From positions 9,479,001 through 9,543,000 of the forward strand of contig JAYKKI010000076.1 in NCBI GenBank assembly GCA_039881145.1: a stretch of DNA of 64,000 nt, in the 5' to 3' direction. Below, piece by piece: positions 23,891 to 35,989 of this stretch. This DNA is from Druceiella hillmani. Lineage: Eukaryota; Arthropoda; Insecta; Lepidoptera; Hepialidae. A program made the position numbers and the translations under genes. How positions within the stretch are numbered: the stretch's first letter is position 1; each line of letters starts with the position of its first letter. The notes beneath the pieces were generated by a model. The model was not told the origin of the DNA. It searched no databases and was given only the letters and a program-made list of their open reading frames with translations.

Positions 23891-24060
23891 TATGTATGTA
23901 TTTATATGTTTGTTAGGCCCAATCCCTGAGATCATATGTCCGATTTCAATAGTTTTTATGTTAGAAAGTACTAAATTATATAATATACGCAATGTCCGGC
24001 AATTAACGTTGGACAAAGAAAGGTGCTTCGAAATTCGTTGACTATATAGGAATAAATTTT

Positions 24061-24107
24061 AGAGTTCTGGGTTGGCTGCAAATATAATGCAGCAAACTCA
24101 GAACTCT
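24061..24107. repeat. 47-nt hairpin
   Basis: The arm 24061-24080 (AGAGTTCTGGGTTGGCTGCA) pairs with 24088-24107 across a 7-nt loop (AATATAA), with one G-U and one mismatch in 20 pairs. It is either a small palindromic element or a structured RNA. It is shorter than a typical insect miRNA precursor. Confidence 0.5.
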
Positions 24108-24487
24108 AAAAATACATTAGCTTTTTCAAATGGGAGATTCCATACATGAAGCCTAACTTAACTTATATTTTATACGACTAACACATTTTCTACCCTCCAA
24201 GCGCCCTTTTTGCTTTTTAAAGTGAAAACGGTTTTAAAAAGTCTTCTATACTAAGGTTCCGCCAGAGTTAGTGATTAAACATATTTGTTGTCCGTTTTAT
24301 ATCTATATATATCTTGTGACTCAAGGGTTGTAGCGTAAGTGGTGTATATATTCTGAAAATAGACCGCTGTATATTGCGTGTCAGCGCACTTATGTCATGA
24401 AGCAGGGAGGGGGGGGGTCGAAAAAGAACCTCGAAATTCAGAGTGAATCTCTGAGCAAGACCAAAGAGTTAGTCATAACTCTGCAAC

Positions 24488-24524
24488 GGAAAGGGTCACA
24501 TGAGCTATTAATGTGACCCTTTCC
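24488..24524. repeat. perfect 14-bp stem inverted repeat
   Basis: GGAAAGGGTCACAT (24488-24501) and its exact reverse complement (24511-24524) flank a 9-nt loop. A G-rich run (ggaggggggggg) lies about 80 bp upstream. No linked gene is seen. Confidence 0.6.
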
Positions 24525-24529
24525 ACATC

Positions 24530-27230
24530 ATATAGATATTAAGGTGGTCTAAAAAGTAAGTTAAGCAGAAGAAAATTAAGTTGTTGAGTGAAAAGTTGTG
24601 CCTGGTGACAGTTTTGTTTCAAGTAATGCCCCACAATCACAAAAGTATTCAGCGCCAGAGATGACCTGATGGATCACAAGAGGCATTTTCACGCAAAAAA
24701 AATTATGGTAGTGTAACGATACTTCCCATCCAAATTTTACCCCAATGTCAAATTATAATGTGAACAAATTGGATAACAAGTATCTTAATATGCAATCATT
24801 TCGCAAAATAAATTTTTGCTGAATAAAAATAAATATGTATTTTAGTAATTTTCAAATGTTATCCCACATATTGTATTAAATCTATAAATTCATTAGGGTT
24901 ATAAATTCACGTGTAATTTACACTTACCTATATTTCAAAATGTACATTCAGGTATTTTTTAATTACACCATTGTTTCTAAATTTCCTAATGTCCTATGTT
25001 TGCGGAGTTACAGTATCTCTAAATAAATTCATGTCCCGTGTGAATTGATGATACCGACACATAAAATGAAATGAAAACTAACAATAAGGTAATTCTAATT
25101 TCCGAAATTTGAACAACCTGGGAAAAACAGAAAAATTAGTTAGGCTGTAATTATTAGCTTTCTTGAATGCAAAACTTTGAGCTCATTCGTCGAAATGAGG
25201 GTTAGTAATTATCAAATTTATATATTTCTCTAACACTATTGAACAGAAAAATGTCAAACATAACATTAATGAATTTGCACAACCATACAAAAAAACCTGG
25301 TCTACGTTGAAAACGTCATTGCAGAGAAAACTGTAATTTAGTTGCAAATGCCTTATATCCTATGTTTCAACAAAATTTCTCATCTTCTCTATAATAACGT
25401 GAAGACATTTAAACATATAATGTTAAAAAACTAACAGAAATCAGAGTATTACGATATTCGCGGTATTTTAACGCCTGTGGAACACTTGTTAGGCAAATAT
25501 TTTCGTATTAAAAATAACATTATTCTTCGCAAATAGTTCAATAAAGAAAATATGTACCCTTAAAACTTAAAATTTGTATATATATATATATATAAACATT
25601 AGTGTTTGGAAAATACTTTTAAGGCCGTTTCTATTAGTACTTAATTGGTTTTTATACGGCATTGACTTCAGCATTTAGATTTATTATTGTTTTATGAAAG
25701 GTAGAAAACATCCTAAAAAAAGTAAATTTGATCACAGTGTATTAAATTTCAAAGTACAGTAACTACTAACTAGCATATGCTAAACTGATAATCGATTGTT
25801 GTTCTGATCTTTTTTTCCTCACTAAACACGGACTTTTCACAATTGCTTTCAAACTCATATATTTTTACTAAAATTATTATCTTAAGTGTTAATTGATCTA
25901 CTAAAAACAATATATCCCTGTGATGGAAATATAAATGTTCCTGAAAAATTAAATGAAAATATCTAAATAATTTTTTATATGGAGTCCATTTGACATTACA
26001 TTTTGATATCAATTATAAGTTTTCATCAATTTACGAGTCGAAACTTCTTCCAACCTTAAGTTTTATTACAGAAAACTAATTTTCTTTCTGCCTAAAGGAT
26101 TTTGCACTTCAGAATGAAAAAATTGAACCCTTCCAGGACCATTTCCTTTTCCATTTGTGTGTCAGTCTATTTGTCCAGACTCGTTTTCTCAGGAATAACC
26201 GGAGGTGTCAAATTGAAATAAGTAAAATATTTAAATACAAATATTTTGCGTTTTGCGTAAAATAAAATTATCTTTCTAATTCGATACGAAAAAGGAATAC
26301 AGTACTTCTAAAATCAATTGTATTTACACTGACTCTCTTACCAAAACTACTAAGAAGAGTACCCATTGACCTGGAACCTTAAACAAGATAAAAGCCCTAA
26401 TTCTTAAATCTTTAATTAATTTAGTATATCTAGAATTATTACGTTAAAAATTAGGTTTCAATATTTCTTTTGTTACATTCTTTTTTATAGTTCTAAAATA
26501 TATATTTACTTGTTGTTGAAAGTATTTCAACTTAATATCAACATATTCTCAACAGGTACGTCGTCTTCTAAATTATATATTATACATTCATAAGACCTCA
26601 TAGAGGAAAATACTTATCAAATAAAACTGAAAACTTTGTAGAGTAAATTAAGTACAGAACAAAGTTCCATACACACTTTGCTAAATATAGAAGTTTAAAA
26701 ATTTCAGGGTACACCATATATTAATGAACCTTTTTATGAATATTAATATTCGTTTCAACCCAATTAATATATTGCCCATTACGTCTGATACAAGTGTAAA
26801 TATATCATGAATTCCTCAAAAACTCTAATACCTAAGATAACCATTATACTTTTCTTGTAATCTTCGGTTCAGATCCTGCTAACACGGTTTATTCATCATG
26901 TCGGGCTCAGTTATTTCAGGCAACCCGTTATTAACAGATAATCGTACAACCGCATATATTTGTAAATAGTATTCACCCTTGACTCATTCCTTTGTGGTGT
27001 TTCAAAGTAGTAGCTAAAAAAAAGTATATTAGAAATACAGAATAAAAAACTTAAATTCAAATTTATCTTTAAATCCGGTTAGAATTCATGTGATGTAAAA
27101 TTAAATTAAGGTCTCGATTGCCAATCGATTAATATAATAGTTCATTTAATTATACGTTTAAGATATTAAGATATTAAATTTTATTAAGTATAGAAAAAAC
27201 ATACTTTTAAAATACACTAAGAGAATTCAT
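24530..27230. other. AT-rich stretch, no gene supported
   Basis: A short TA run sits at 25577-25596. A 'ccatttgtgtgtcagtctat' segment near 26.15 kb resembles similar strings at 8.76 and 15.99 kb and is probably an unidentified dispersed repeat. The minus-strand ORF at 25.77-26.01 kb is AT-rich and has no recognisable content. Confidence 0.35.
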
Positions 27231-27233
27231 TCA

Positions 27234-27330
27234 TTGAATATATTTGGCGATTATTTTGTAGAAATTCATTATCCACAATTAAATGAAACTACGTGTTGTA
27301 GTATTATTTCTACTTTCTTTAATTTATTTA
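27234..27330 (-). mobile_element. Penelope-like tail fragment
   Basis: A minus-strand copy of the tail end ('gaatatatttggcgattatt' ... 'tagtattatttctactttct'). It stops before the hammerhead segment. Confidence 0.65.
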
Positions 27331-27455
27331 CAACAATTTATCATTGAATTCATCAAAATTGAATTTTCTAAAAAAATAGGTTGAATTATACTAATTCATA
27401 AATCAATATTTATAGGAAACTGACTAAAGAAGAACAAGGAACAATGCATAGAAGA

Positions 27456-27612
27456 AACGACCATATATTTGGAAAACACAAAACTTTTTGAATTACATTA
27501 TAATGAAAGCGACCATATATTTTGAAAAAAGAAAACTTTTTGAATTACATTATAATGGAAGCGACCATATATTTTGAAAAAAGAAAACTTTTTGAATTAC
27601 ATTATAATGAAA
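27456..27612. repeat. 52-bp minisatellite, 3 copies
   Basis: The unit 'gaccatatattttgaaaaaa' plus 'ctttttgaattacattataat' recurs with an exact 52-bp spacing (anchors 27459, 27511, 27563) and is almost identical between copies. Confidence 0.9.
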
Positions 27613-27759
27613 AGTTTTTTTGATATCTTTCATAATGAATTCTTGTTATTTATGCCCCATTCCAAATTATCTGACATTTACATCATCATCAGACTCTATA
27701 TATAATACACGATTATTAGAATGAAAGTGACACACTATGCTGTCGCCCTTTTTTCGCAG

Positions 27760-27996
27760 AGAATTTCTACTGTGAGGGAAGTAAAAGAGTACTTGCCTCA
27801 AGGTCAAGGCATAGGTTGTAAAAGTAGAAAATCTACAGAGAGAAACGGTGAAAAAAAATTAAGAAAGTGGAAGCGTTTTCCAGGCTTTCCATGCATGGGA
27901 GATCAAGAATTTATTCCAAGTTTTCACAAGCAGAATACATATGGTTTATATTTAAGGGCCAAACCTCTTTATTGGTTGTTTTTTCTAAAAGCTTAA
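27760..27996 (+). CDS. possible last exon of a basic secreted-type protein
   Basis: A very good acceptor (GTCGCCCTTTTTTCGCAG) precedes 78 open codons and a stop. The first 60 codons have normal-looking codon use and encode a basic, Cys-containing segment (STVREVKEYLPQGQGIGCKS, then KKLRKWKRFPGFPCMGDQEF). The last 20 codons look like AT-rich read-through. An in-frame ATG at 27721 makes an unspliced 91-codon ORF, but it lacks a signal peptide. No first exon is placed, and I do not recognise the family. Confidence 0.3.
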   Translation, partial: RISTVREVKEYLPQGQGIGCKSRKSTERNGEKKLRKWKRFPGFPCMGDQEFIPSFHKQNTYGLYLRAKPLYWLFFLKA

Positions 27997-27999
27997 TGA

Positions 28000-29220
28000 T
28001 TTAAAAATCTTTAAAAGAGTGCACTTTTCCCTTGAAATTTCTTGGAGCATGAGCTTTTCTTAACAAACACATTTACGTGAAAAACTACATTTACTTTCCT
28101 TTAAATATATTTTATGTCGTGGCAAGTTGGAAAAAGTAAGTAACAGAAAAAACAGAAGTAAGTAACAAAAAACAAAATAACAGAAAATCAAGGGTCTTAT
28201 GTTGTTGTTATATTGGAAAACTTTTAGTAATTGATTCGATCAGATCTTTACGCTTTTCGATATGTTACAATGTAAGTTTGAGCTTATAGGAATAATTTAG
28301 ATGAAACACGAATACTATCATTTAAGAGTTTAAAAAAAACGTAACAATCACGTAAAAAAATTGATAAACTCTTAATAAACCAACTGTTTAGAAATATAAT
28401 GACAATTTATTTTTAGTGTTGCATAATGTACCTAAAAAAATAAGGGTGCCTAATTTGAAAAATACAATAATTCAAATATTGGAAAACTATGAGATTTCCT
28501 GTCAACATAAAATACAATTTTCTAGCAAAGCATCTCTTTAAAATAACAATCTTCTTTCCGTTGTTATAAGGTTTGCCATCTTTTTCAGCTTGTGTAATAA
28601 ATTCAGCAATATTTAATTGTAACAATTGTTTTTTCATACTCTTAAAAATCTGTTGTCTTTCAATTTATTTTAACCAGGTTCCGAACAGCTAAACTCATCT
28701 TGACCAATATTCAAAAATAATGGAGAATATATTCGGCCTTAATTTGCACCTATCTAAATTATTTTTAGACACTTTTGGAGATATGAATTAAAAAGTTAGT
28801 AAGTATTTAATAATACAATTAATTCGAGGTGCTATGAACTGAATGCGTGATCGGTATAAATATTACGCATCTTGAGTCATCCATGATCAAAGTGTAAAAC
28901 GGTATAAACCTATTCATGATAGGATTTCAGTAAGTGTTCGTAATTTTCTTTATGTGGTTTGTATGCGTGTTAAATTTTCTTTATAATTTTCTTCGTCTGG
29001 TTAAAAGTGACTAATTGATAGTACAATGAGAATTCATCACCATCAGTGACAAAGGTTATTTTAATTTTAAAACTTGTAAAAATATAAACATTGAATATAA
29101 TACATTTAATTAATTTAGGAAACTGGCTTATAAGAAATATGTATTATTTAAAAATACAATAAGCAACAATATCTCATAACTGAAAAACAATTTGCCAGCA
29201 TCTAATGAAATAATAAGAAC
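28000..29220. other. AT-rich stretch with a possible isolated promoter and exon 1
   Basis: At 28855-28945 the plus strand has TATAAATA, then about 60 bases later ATGATAGGATTTCA|GTAAGT, which resembles a minimal first exon with a good donor. No partner exon was identified, and the leader does not match the RFVRSV family. The minus-strand 74-codon ORF at 28413-28637 contains ITQAEKDGKPYNNGKK but is unrecognised. Confidence 0.25.
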
Positions 29221-29221
29221 A

Positions 29222-29310
29222 TCACAAGCGATCCGACATGCTCGGCACAATCGATCAGTGATTCGAAATAGATTTAAAACAGCTTGTTGTTATTTTGTGC
29301 AACTTTGTAC
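29222..29310 (+). repeat. dispersed repeat, copy 2
   Basis: Matches 19855-19935 (see that entry). It lies just upstream of the peptide-family relic at 29.35 kb. Confidence 0.55.
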
Positions 29311-29347
29311 ATTGCACAATTTATATTTTATATAGGTAAATCGATAA

Positions 29348-29425
29348 CATAAAAAGGGTGAAACTCGAGATTTTTTTACAGAAGTTTTGGCAGCAATCAA
29401 TCAACTTCGAACGCAAATTTGGGAG
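29348..29425 (+). pseudogene. RFVRSV-family promoter and exon 1 relic
   Basis: CATAAAAAGGGTGAAACTCG, then TTTTACAGAAGTTT, repeats the 49-kb promoter (TATAAAAAGGGTGAAACTCG ... TTTTTACAGAAGTTT) almost base for base. The leader continues as ATCAATCAACTTCG. At the place of exon 1 it reads AACGCAAATTTGGGAG instead of ATGGCAAACTTTGCAG, so the start codon and the donor region are lost. No last exon was seen downstream. It is a dead copy in the plus orientation. Confidence 0.65.
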
Positions 29426-29591
29426 TTCGTGCAAAATTAAATTTTATTTAACACGAACCGATAGTTAAAACTCTAATATAGGTTCAACAGATTAATGTAT
29501 GGAACATTAGTTATCACATCTGTGTTTATAAATATATACACGGTGTCTGGGAGTAACCGTCAGAAAAGAAATACGTTATTCCTTGAGTGAA

Positions 29592-29846
29592 AATTGTCGT
29601 TAAAATAAAATTTTAAAGATGACTATTTTCATATTTTTCTTACACACAATACTTGCGCACGTGGTTTAGCGACGCCCAAAAAAAATAGCTGATAACACAT
29701 CTCTTTTTAACACATCTAATGCATCGCCTCCGGCCAAGTATTGTAACTCTTTTTAAGACGGGTGTGTTAAAAAGAGTTTTGTGTAATATTCTTTTTGCAC
29801 TCAATTAGAAAAGGGGCGTGTTGTACGTTTTATTTTAACGACAATT
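29592..29846. mobile_element. MITE-like fold-back element
   Basis: A perfect 19-bp inverted repeat (29592-29610 AATTGTCGTTAAAATAAAA and 29828-29846) bounds the block, with 'gaaata'-type similarity just outside. A second inner inverted repeat pairs 'acacatctctttttaacaca' near 29.70 kb with 'tgtgttaaaaagagttttgt' near 29.77 kb. No coding content. It fits a non-autonomous DNA element. Confidence 0.55.
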
Positions 29847-30299
29847 TATTTCTTTATAACCAACAAATAGTGCCTTTCTTTGTCCGACATCCGACACCGT
29901 GGCTCGCTTGTGATTAAGACAAGACGGCCGTTTAACGGTTAATAACTCTTACTGTTCCTCAATTTATTTGATAACATCAAATTAATTATTGCTAAGTAAT
30001 TTGGCAATCACAAGTAGCATTAATTAATTAAAATAATTATGGAAAGGTTAAATAATGTTGTAAAAAAATATGTTTTTCCAATTTTTATTGGATATTGTGT
30101 TTAAATTATTTCATTCTAATTCGAGGGTCGTAATGAAAGTTCTTAAAACTGATAATTTGTGGTAATAGTAACAAAATATTAATTGAAATAACGAAATAAA
30201 ATTCCTAATTTAATTATTTAGTTAGTTTACACCAATTTTTCATTTATTTATACAATCGGCGGCATTTTAAAAATTTTCCTGATGATTAACACGAGAAAA

Positions 30300-31190
30300 T
30301 TTTAACTCCACAATGTTTTCATCGTCGTTTCAATCAACAACAAGGTACGACCGACTTTGATTGGGATTTTATGACAAAACCTTACCGCTCGCTATTGTTT
30401 ACAACTGGTTTCATGAGTTCAAGTGTGGTCGTACCAACCTCAGTGATGATCCGCATGAAAGACGTTCTTCAACAGCGACAACTTAATATATTATGATAAA
30501 GACGGACTTGAGATTAATTTAGTCTAATCTATAGGTTTGTAAAAGTTTACGCATTGGTTTGAATCGAGTATTGAGAATTTAGGCGTCCCGAAGCTTTGTA
30601 CTAGATGGATATCCCATGATTTAGACGAAGTTCAGAAACATTATCGCGTTGATTAGTGTCGCGAAATTTTCGAAAAATTCAACAGAGTTTACCCGAACAC
30701 CTAATTTAATATCATCACCGGTAATGAAAGTCGAATATACTATTACGAACAAAAAATCAAGACGCAGTCTGCGTGGTTGGTGTTTCTTCAGAAATCTCAT
30801 GAAAGACAAGTGATGAAGATGGTCAACAACAAAGAAAAAGATGGTCAACTCGTTCTTCAGATTAACGGGATATTGCGCTTTGATTGTCCTGGAAATTAAA
30901 TGAATAAATACGAAAACTGATGTGTTGTCCATTGTTTGTTATTATTTTGAAAAAAAATCTAGGAGAACTTTCTCGCAATAGCATCCTATTTATTAGGACA
31001 ACCCGTCTGCACGTTCAATACAAGAAAAATAAAAAATTTTACTAAGTCGGAAGTAGAAGTTACTAATCATCCGCTACAGATCTGCGACGTCATATCATGC
31101 GATTTCTACTTACTACTAAAAATAAAAGCTAAATTGTACCCAATATGATCCTTCGTGGTTCTGTCGCTTCCAATATTCGGCTAGTTGGTT
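30300..31190 (+). mobile_element. mariner transposase relic (irritans-like)
   Basis: Plus-strand frames give, in order, NWFHEFKCGRTNLSDDPHER, a KSLRIGLNRVLRI-type segment, ITGNESRIYYYEQKIKTQSA and a C-terminal NHPLQICDVISCDFYLLLK. These correspond to the mariner linker, the first catalytic Asp block (TGDE changed to TGNE) and the PDL..CDF block. Stops and frameshifts are numerous. Confidence 0.85.
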
Positions 31191-32845
31191 CCAATTTTGA
31201 TATTGGTAATAAACAAAAAAATTTCCACATTTTTCAACATTTTAACATATTATATTTAAAGAATTATAAAATTTCTTCACTAATCCAAGGCTAAAGTAAA
31301 TAGCAGGAAAGAATGAAATGGTTAGAAGGAAAAGTAATAAATAACAATTATTTCTCTAAAATAAATCTAAGTTTATCAAAAACCCGCCTCCATTGGCCGA
31401 AAAAGCAGTTGGGAACAAATTACTTACCATATATTTCTTAAGTATTTAATTAAGAAGTGCGAATCTAGATCATAGATTATCAAATGATATGAAGGAAAAC
31501 ATTTATTTGCATTTTATGCTTATTTTGTTATGTTACTTGCTATATGAATCTAATCAAAAGTTATATTTTAATTTTTGAGGACCAGAAAACTTTTAATGGA
31601 TTACATATCAATTTAAAACGGCGTAATAAATCGATTATCAGAAGATTTAAAAATTAATTAATATTTTTATATTTTTAGATGGCAGAAACAGCCTTCAAAG
31701 GTTTGAAAATAGAAATGTTTTTAAAGAGAATTTTATTGATTCACATGTTATTTAATTGCCTATGTAATAATCAGAATAATTTTGACTAGTAATATCTTGG
31801 AAACATTCTGCTAAGTTTTAATTTTTTTTTTATTAAAATTCAGTAATAAAGAAAGCTTCATAAAGAAAAAATTCACTATACAGAAATAATAGTGGTCCGA
31901 AAAGCGGACAATTTTCAGGATCACTTTTTCACAAAGGATTCGACAGGACTTGATCAATCCGTGCTGAGATATGGAACAAATTCATTTTCTTACTGTTCTA
32001 TAAAATATTACATTTAATTGAAATATAACAAATAACCAAGAAAAAAAATTAAATTCATTAACAAAATAAATTTCCATAAAAATTTATTAAAGATTTTCAA
32101 ACATAAATTTCTACTGAAATTTGTCAAAGATTTTCAAACAAATGACACGAAAAATGATTTCACGTAGGTGTGAATACAATACAAGATACTAATTATTAGT
32201 GACAACTCTGACAATCAGCGTAAGCTTACTTGGCTTTCGAATAAAAAATGCAATGCATCCAACATAAACATTTAATTATTCAACTACAATTAACATATCA
32301 TTTCTTACAAAAAGATGTATGGAACATTTTCCTTTAACATATATTTCATTTAAATATCAAAAATATCAATCTGCTTGAAATCTGCCAAATAATTGTTTAT
32401 TGTAGGTAATTATAAGAACTTTAAACCAGCCTTAATTTAAACCAGGACAAGTTTTAAGATGACAACGTTTTATAATACGGTATGACAGATCATGTATAGC
32501 GCAGGTGTTACTTGCTAAACAATTGACTAGGCGAGAATGAGATAACCTGCTGTAATATTATTGGATAAAACAGTTCAAAGCTCCGAATATACTTCAACAG
32601 TGTAGCTACACGGGGTGTCTGAGACGCGGAGGATTCATTATTATTTATGGTACAAGACAAAAATACCGTTATGTGTTTAAAGCAAGAATTTGCACGCACA
32701 TAACAAATAAAAACATTTATATAATACCATCATTTGATACTTTTTCGTTCATTTCGCTCAGTCAGACAATATTATAATTAATATCACACGATTAACAAAA
32801 ACTACCACCATCCTACCAATAAAACCACTGAGAAAGTATTAGGTT
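31191..32845. other. AT-rich stretch; one unrecognised minus-strand ORF
   Basis: The 63-codon ORF at 32508-32699 (minus) has balanced codons (NNNESSASQTPRVATLLKY) but no recognisable domain, start context or partner exon. The remainder shows nothing beyond short 'tttcaaacataaatttct'-type local duplications near 32.1 kb. Confidence 0.3.
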
Positions 32846-32849
32846 GGCA

Positions 32850-33490
32850 ACATATATACCCACTATCTCTGTACACGAACTTTTAAACTTTTTATATGTA
32901 GTCAATAAAATCAATCGTCAATTACATAAGCACCGTCTACATCGAACACTTATCGTCGAAGTGTAGGCAGAGCTAAAATGCCTTCCTTGTAGGTGAAAAA
33001 CCGATGGAGCTCGATTTTGATAATTTTGTTTTTAAATTTTTTAGCGTATAATTTATTAGACAGAGAGTTAAACACACGGCAATCAGACGGCAAAAGATCT
33101 GAAGAGTACGGTGGGTGAGGCACACACCATCCAAGTGAAAGTGGTTATTCGCACGTTACTTTGCTTAATTGGTTATAATAAACCTTAACCGTGATTGTAC
33201 TATTAACTTGAGTAACATCCTGAATAACTCCATTTATCATACCATACACTCAAAATATCCTTGATCCAAAGTTTTATTTTGATTTAGGTACATTTTTTCT
33301 CCAGCCCCTAAGCCACTGGCGTTTACACAAAAAATTAACATAAGTTACCCCCTTTTTCTTTTCTCAGACCGATACTTCAACCATGCACTAGTATGATGGG
33401 GACTCAATAACTTCATGCACACATTAACTCTCCTCTGAGGTTGAAGGGGTGTTAACTTATGTGGGACCCAAACGAAATATTTCCACGGAG
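32850..33490 (-). mobile_element. mariner transposase relic, second copy of the 12-kb subfamily
   Basis: Minus-strand frames read LTPLQPQRRVNVCMKLLSP, then HPPYSSDLLPSDC, KLYAKKFKNKIIKIELHRFF and GAYVID. This is collinear with the 12.0-12.96 kb relic on the same strand, sharing LTPLQ.QRR.NVC and the FKN..I.IE.HRFF block. Frames are broken and the catalytic centre is absent. Confidence 0.85.
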
Positions 33491-33540
33491 GGGGAGGGCA
33501 ACTCGAAATACACCAAGCAGCGCTCGGTCACCTGGTACTA

Positions 33541-33547
33541 TATACAT

Positions 33548-33582
<35 letters not shown>

Positions 33583-33608
33583 CATATAAATATATATATA
33601 TATATATG
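33541..33608. repeat. (CA)n(TA)n compound microsatellite
   Basis: A CA run passes into TA with 'tacata' interruptions. Confidence 0.95.
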
Positions 33609-33863
33609 TAACCACAAAGAAATCGATTCAACCGATGCTAAGATTATCATGCACAAAGATGGTGTGCACAGACAAACAGACAAAAATTCTAAAGAATAGG
33701 GTTTTCGGTTTAATAGCGTAACTTTAGTAAGTAGCTCTTAGTTTTTCTTAAAAATATTCAATATGCAGACTCAATCTTTTTTACGATTTTATTTTATGTA
33801 TGCATGCTTACGGTCCTCTGATCGGTCACGTTTTTGTCATTGAGTGGCAATTCAAAGGACGTA

Positions 33864-33893
33864 TATATTATATATATACATATATATATATAT

Positions 33894-33933
<40 letters not shown>
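33864..33933. repeat. (TA)n microsatellite
   Basis: A TA run with 'taca' and 'tcca' interruptions. Confidence 0.9.
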
Positions 33934-33934
<1 letters not shown>

Positions 33935-33937
<3 letters not shown>

Positions 33938-35985
33938 TTACAAAGTTTTATACTTATTTAGTTCGCCTCACTCACTATGATAGTATTTAAACTAGTTTCA
34001 CCATAGATACATAACTTACACTATGAGCAACAGTGAACTGTTCTATGGTTTCCTAAAATCTGTTTTTACGCATTTGACTCCGCCACGATTTCAATCTCCT
34101 AAGAATAGTAATTTTTTTTTGTATAAAAAATTTGGTTTTGTGCAGTATCATAATTGAAGCTGATTTAATCTGAACTGAATGGTAAATCAATTATATAAAG
34201 TAGTAGAAATTTAATTAACAAACACATAATATAATTAATCAAAAAATAGAATAACCACAGGCCAGCGATCAGAATTTTCACTAATGATTCATATTAATTA
34301 TATATTATGCATTGGTAATTAATCTGTTATCACTATGGTAATATTTTTGTAGTGTACGTATTTCAAATACTACTATACATAAGTAGTGTATTTGTATTTT
34401 ACCATTGAAAAATGTTCATAGTTTTACCATATATGTATTTTTCAAATATTTTAATTTCTTATTTTCGACTCAATCGTTATTTTATTATGACTTCAGTACT
34501 TGAACTTAACAGTAAATTCTGAAATTCTGCAACTAAAAATAGTCTCGTGTGTATTTTGATTAACTGATTTAATTTATGTTTCAAAATTGATCCAATTTAA
34601 TTACTAATGTAAATATCATTAAAAACTGTTGTTGTTAAGACGAAAAGTCAATAATGTACTAAGACTTCGTACGTTTAATTCTCTTGTATTACGATTAGAC
34701 TATATTTCAACTTAATTTTTTTGATGTTATACAATTTACTGTCCAAATGTATATATTTGACAAAAGTAAAAATCACAAAATTCAAAAATTTGTTTAACCT
34801 TACCATCTAAAAATTACTAGAAAATTAATAAATACACTCCTAAATTTCTATTAACTCAGTCATCAAATCTTCAGTCGTAAAACGTTTTCCGACTAAGTTG
34901 AAAAATATTTAATTATGTAAAAAAAAGTTAACTTATACTACATCTTTAACTGAAATAATTTAAGTACATTAAAAACGTGTTATTTCTTTATATTTTTTGT
35001 AAAATATGACGTTTCTTTAACAAAATTCTGTTCCTGGTAATGTCTTTTATATTTCAATTCCACATTTGGAATACTCGTATAGTTCGTCTCTTTGTGTACC
35101 TTTAGTATCAAAATGTAAAGCTTTTCTAAAACGGAATAAGTTTAGAAACGCATCATAATTTTTGTAAATAAATGAGTATTTTCAAATATTTACGTATTTA
35201 ATATAAATATGTTTTACTATCTATTGCTGTGCTATTATGGCATTAATTAAAATATTCAATTTCTTTTTATTTCAACAATTCCAGAGAGTATTTATGTATC
35301 CTGCATAAGTTTATATCAAAATAGTTTATATAGATCTAATGAACGACGGTACAAACATGTGGTCAATGGTTACTTGCGGTAAATAACTGACAGTCTGATA
35401 CAATTTTATCATTACGTATTTTATGCAATGTTCCAAAACCCGCTGTATGAAGAAATGTAATAAAGACGATCTTCACATTATTTGCAAAGCTATTGTTATT
35501 ATTTTTAAACAGGGGAAATTTTAAAAAAAGTCTGCGTAGGACAAATTCGAAATTTATATATTTTGCAACGTCAACGAAAAATTAAAAAACAAATAAATAT
35601 GATTCTTCTTCTTCTATTTATCCGTTCATGTTGGTTCTAGTGAAACAAAATAACATAAATTTTATATTAAAAAATTAAAAAACTAATTTTTACTCAAACT
35701 AATTTTCACACGCTTTTTTTAAAGCAACTTGACTTCCTGTTTCCCGAATGATTAGAATAATAGCAAGAAATAACAATATACCTACTACGATATGTTGGAA
35801 ATATGAATAGAAAAGTAATTAATAAAATATTATTAAGGTAAAAGCAATAATATTGATAAACAAAAACGTGGTACAATAACAGTTTTTGCTAGTTTAACTT
35901 GGATAGAGGAATACTTAATTGAAGTTATGAAAGACGTGATTGTTAAGACGTAATTATTTTTTATTTAACTTGCTCCATTAATTTG
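33935..35985. other. AT-rich stretch, no gene supported
   Basis: No acceptor-led frames or repeats are strong enough to call. A TATAAAAAA box near 34.12 kb is not followed by a family-type exon. Confidence 0.35.
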
Positions 35986-35989
35986 TGTG

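Noticed and set aside
28545..28580. Minus-strand ATGGCAAACCTTAT resembling exon 1 of gene 3
   Set aside because: No donor follows at base 17, and the TATA box and leader sequence are missing. Only nine bases match.
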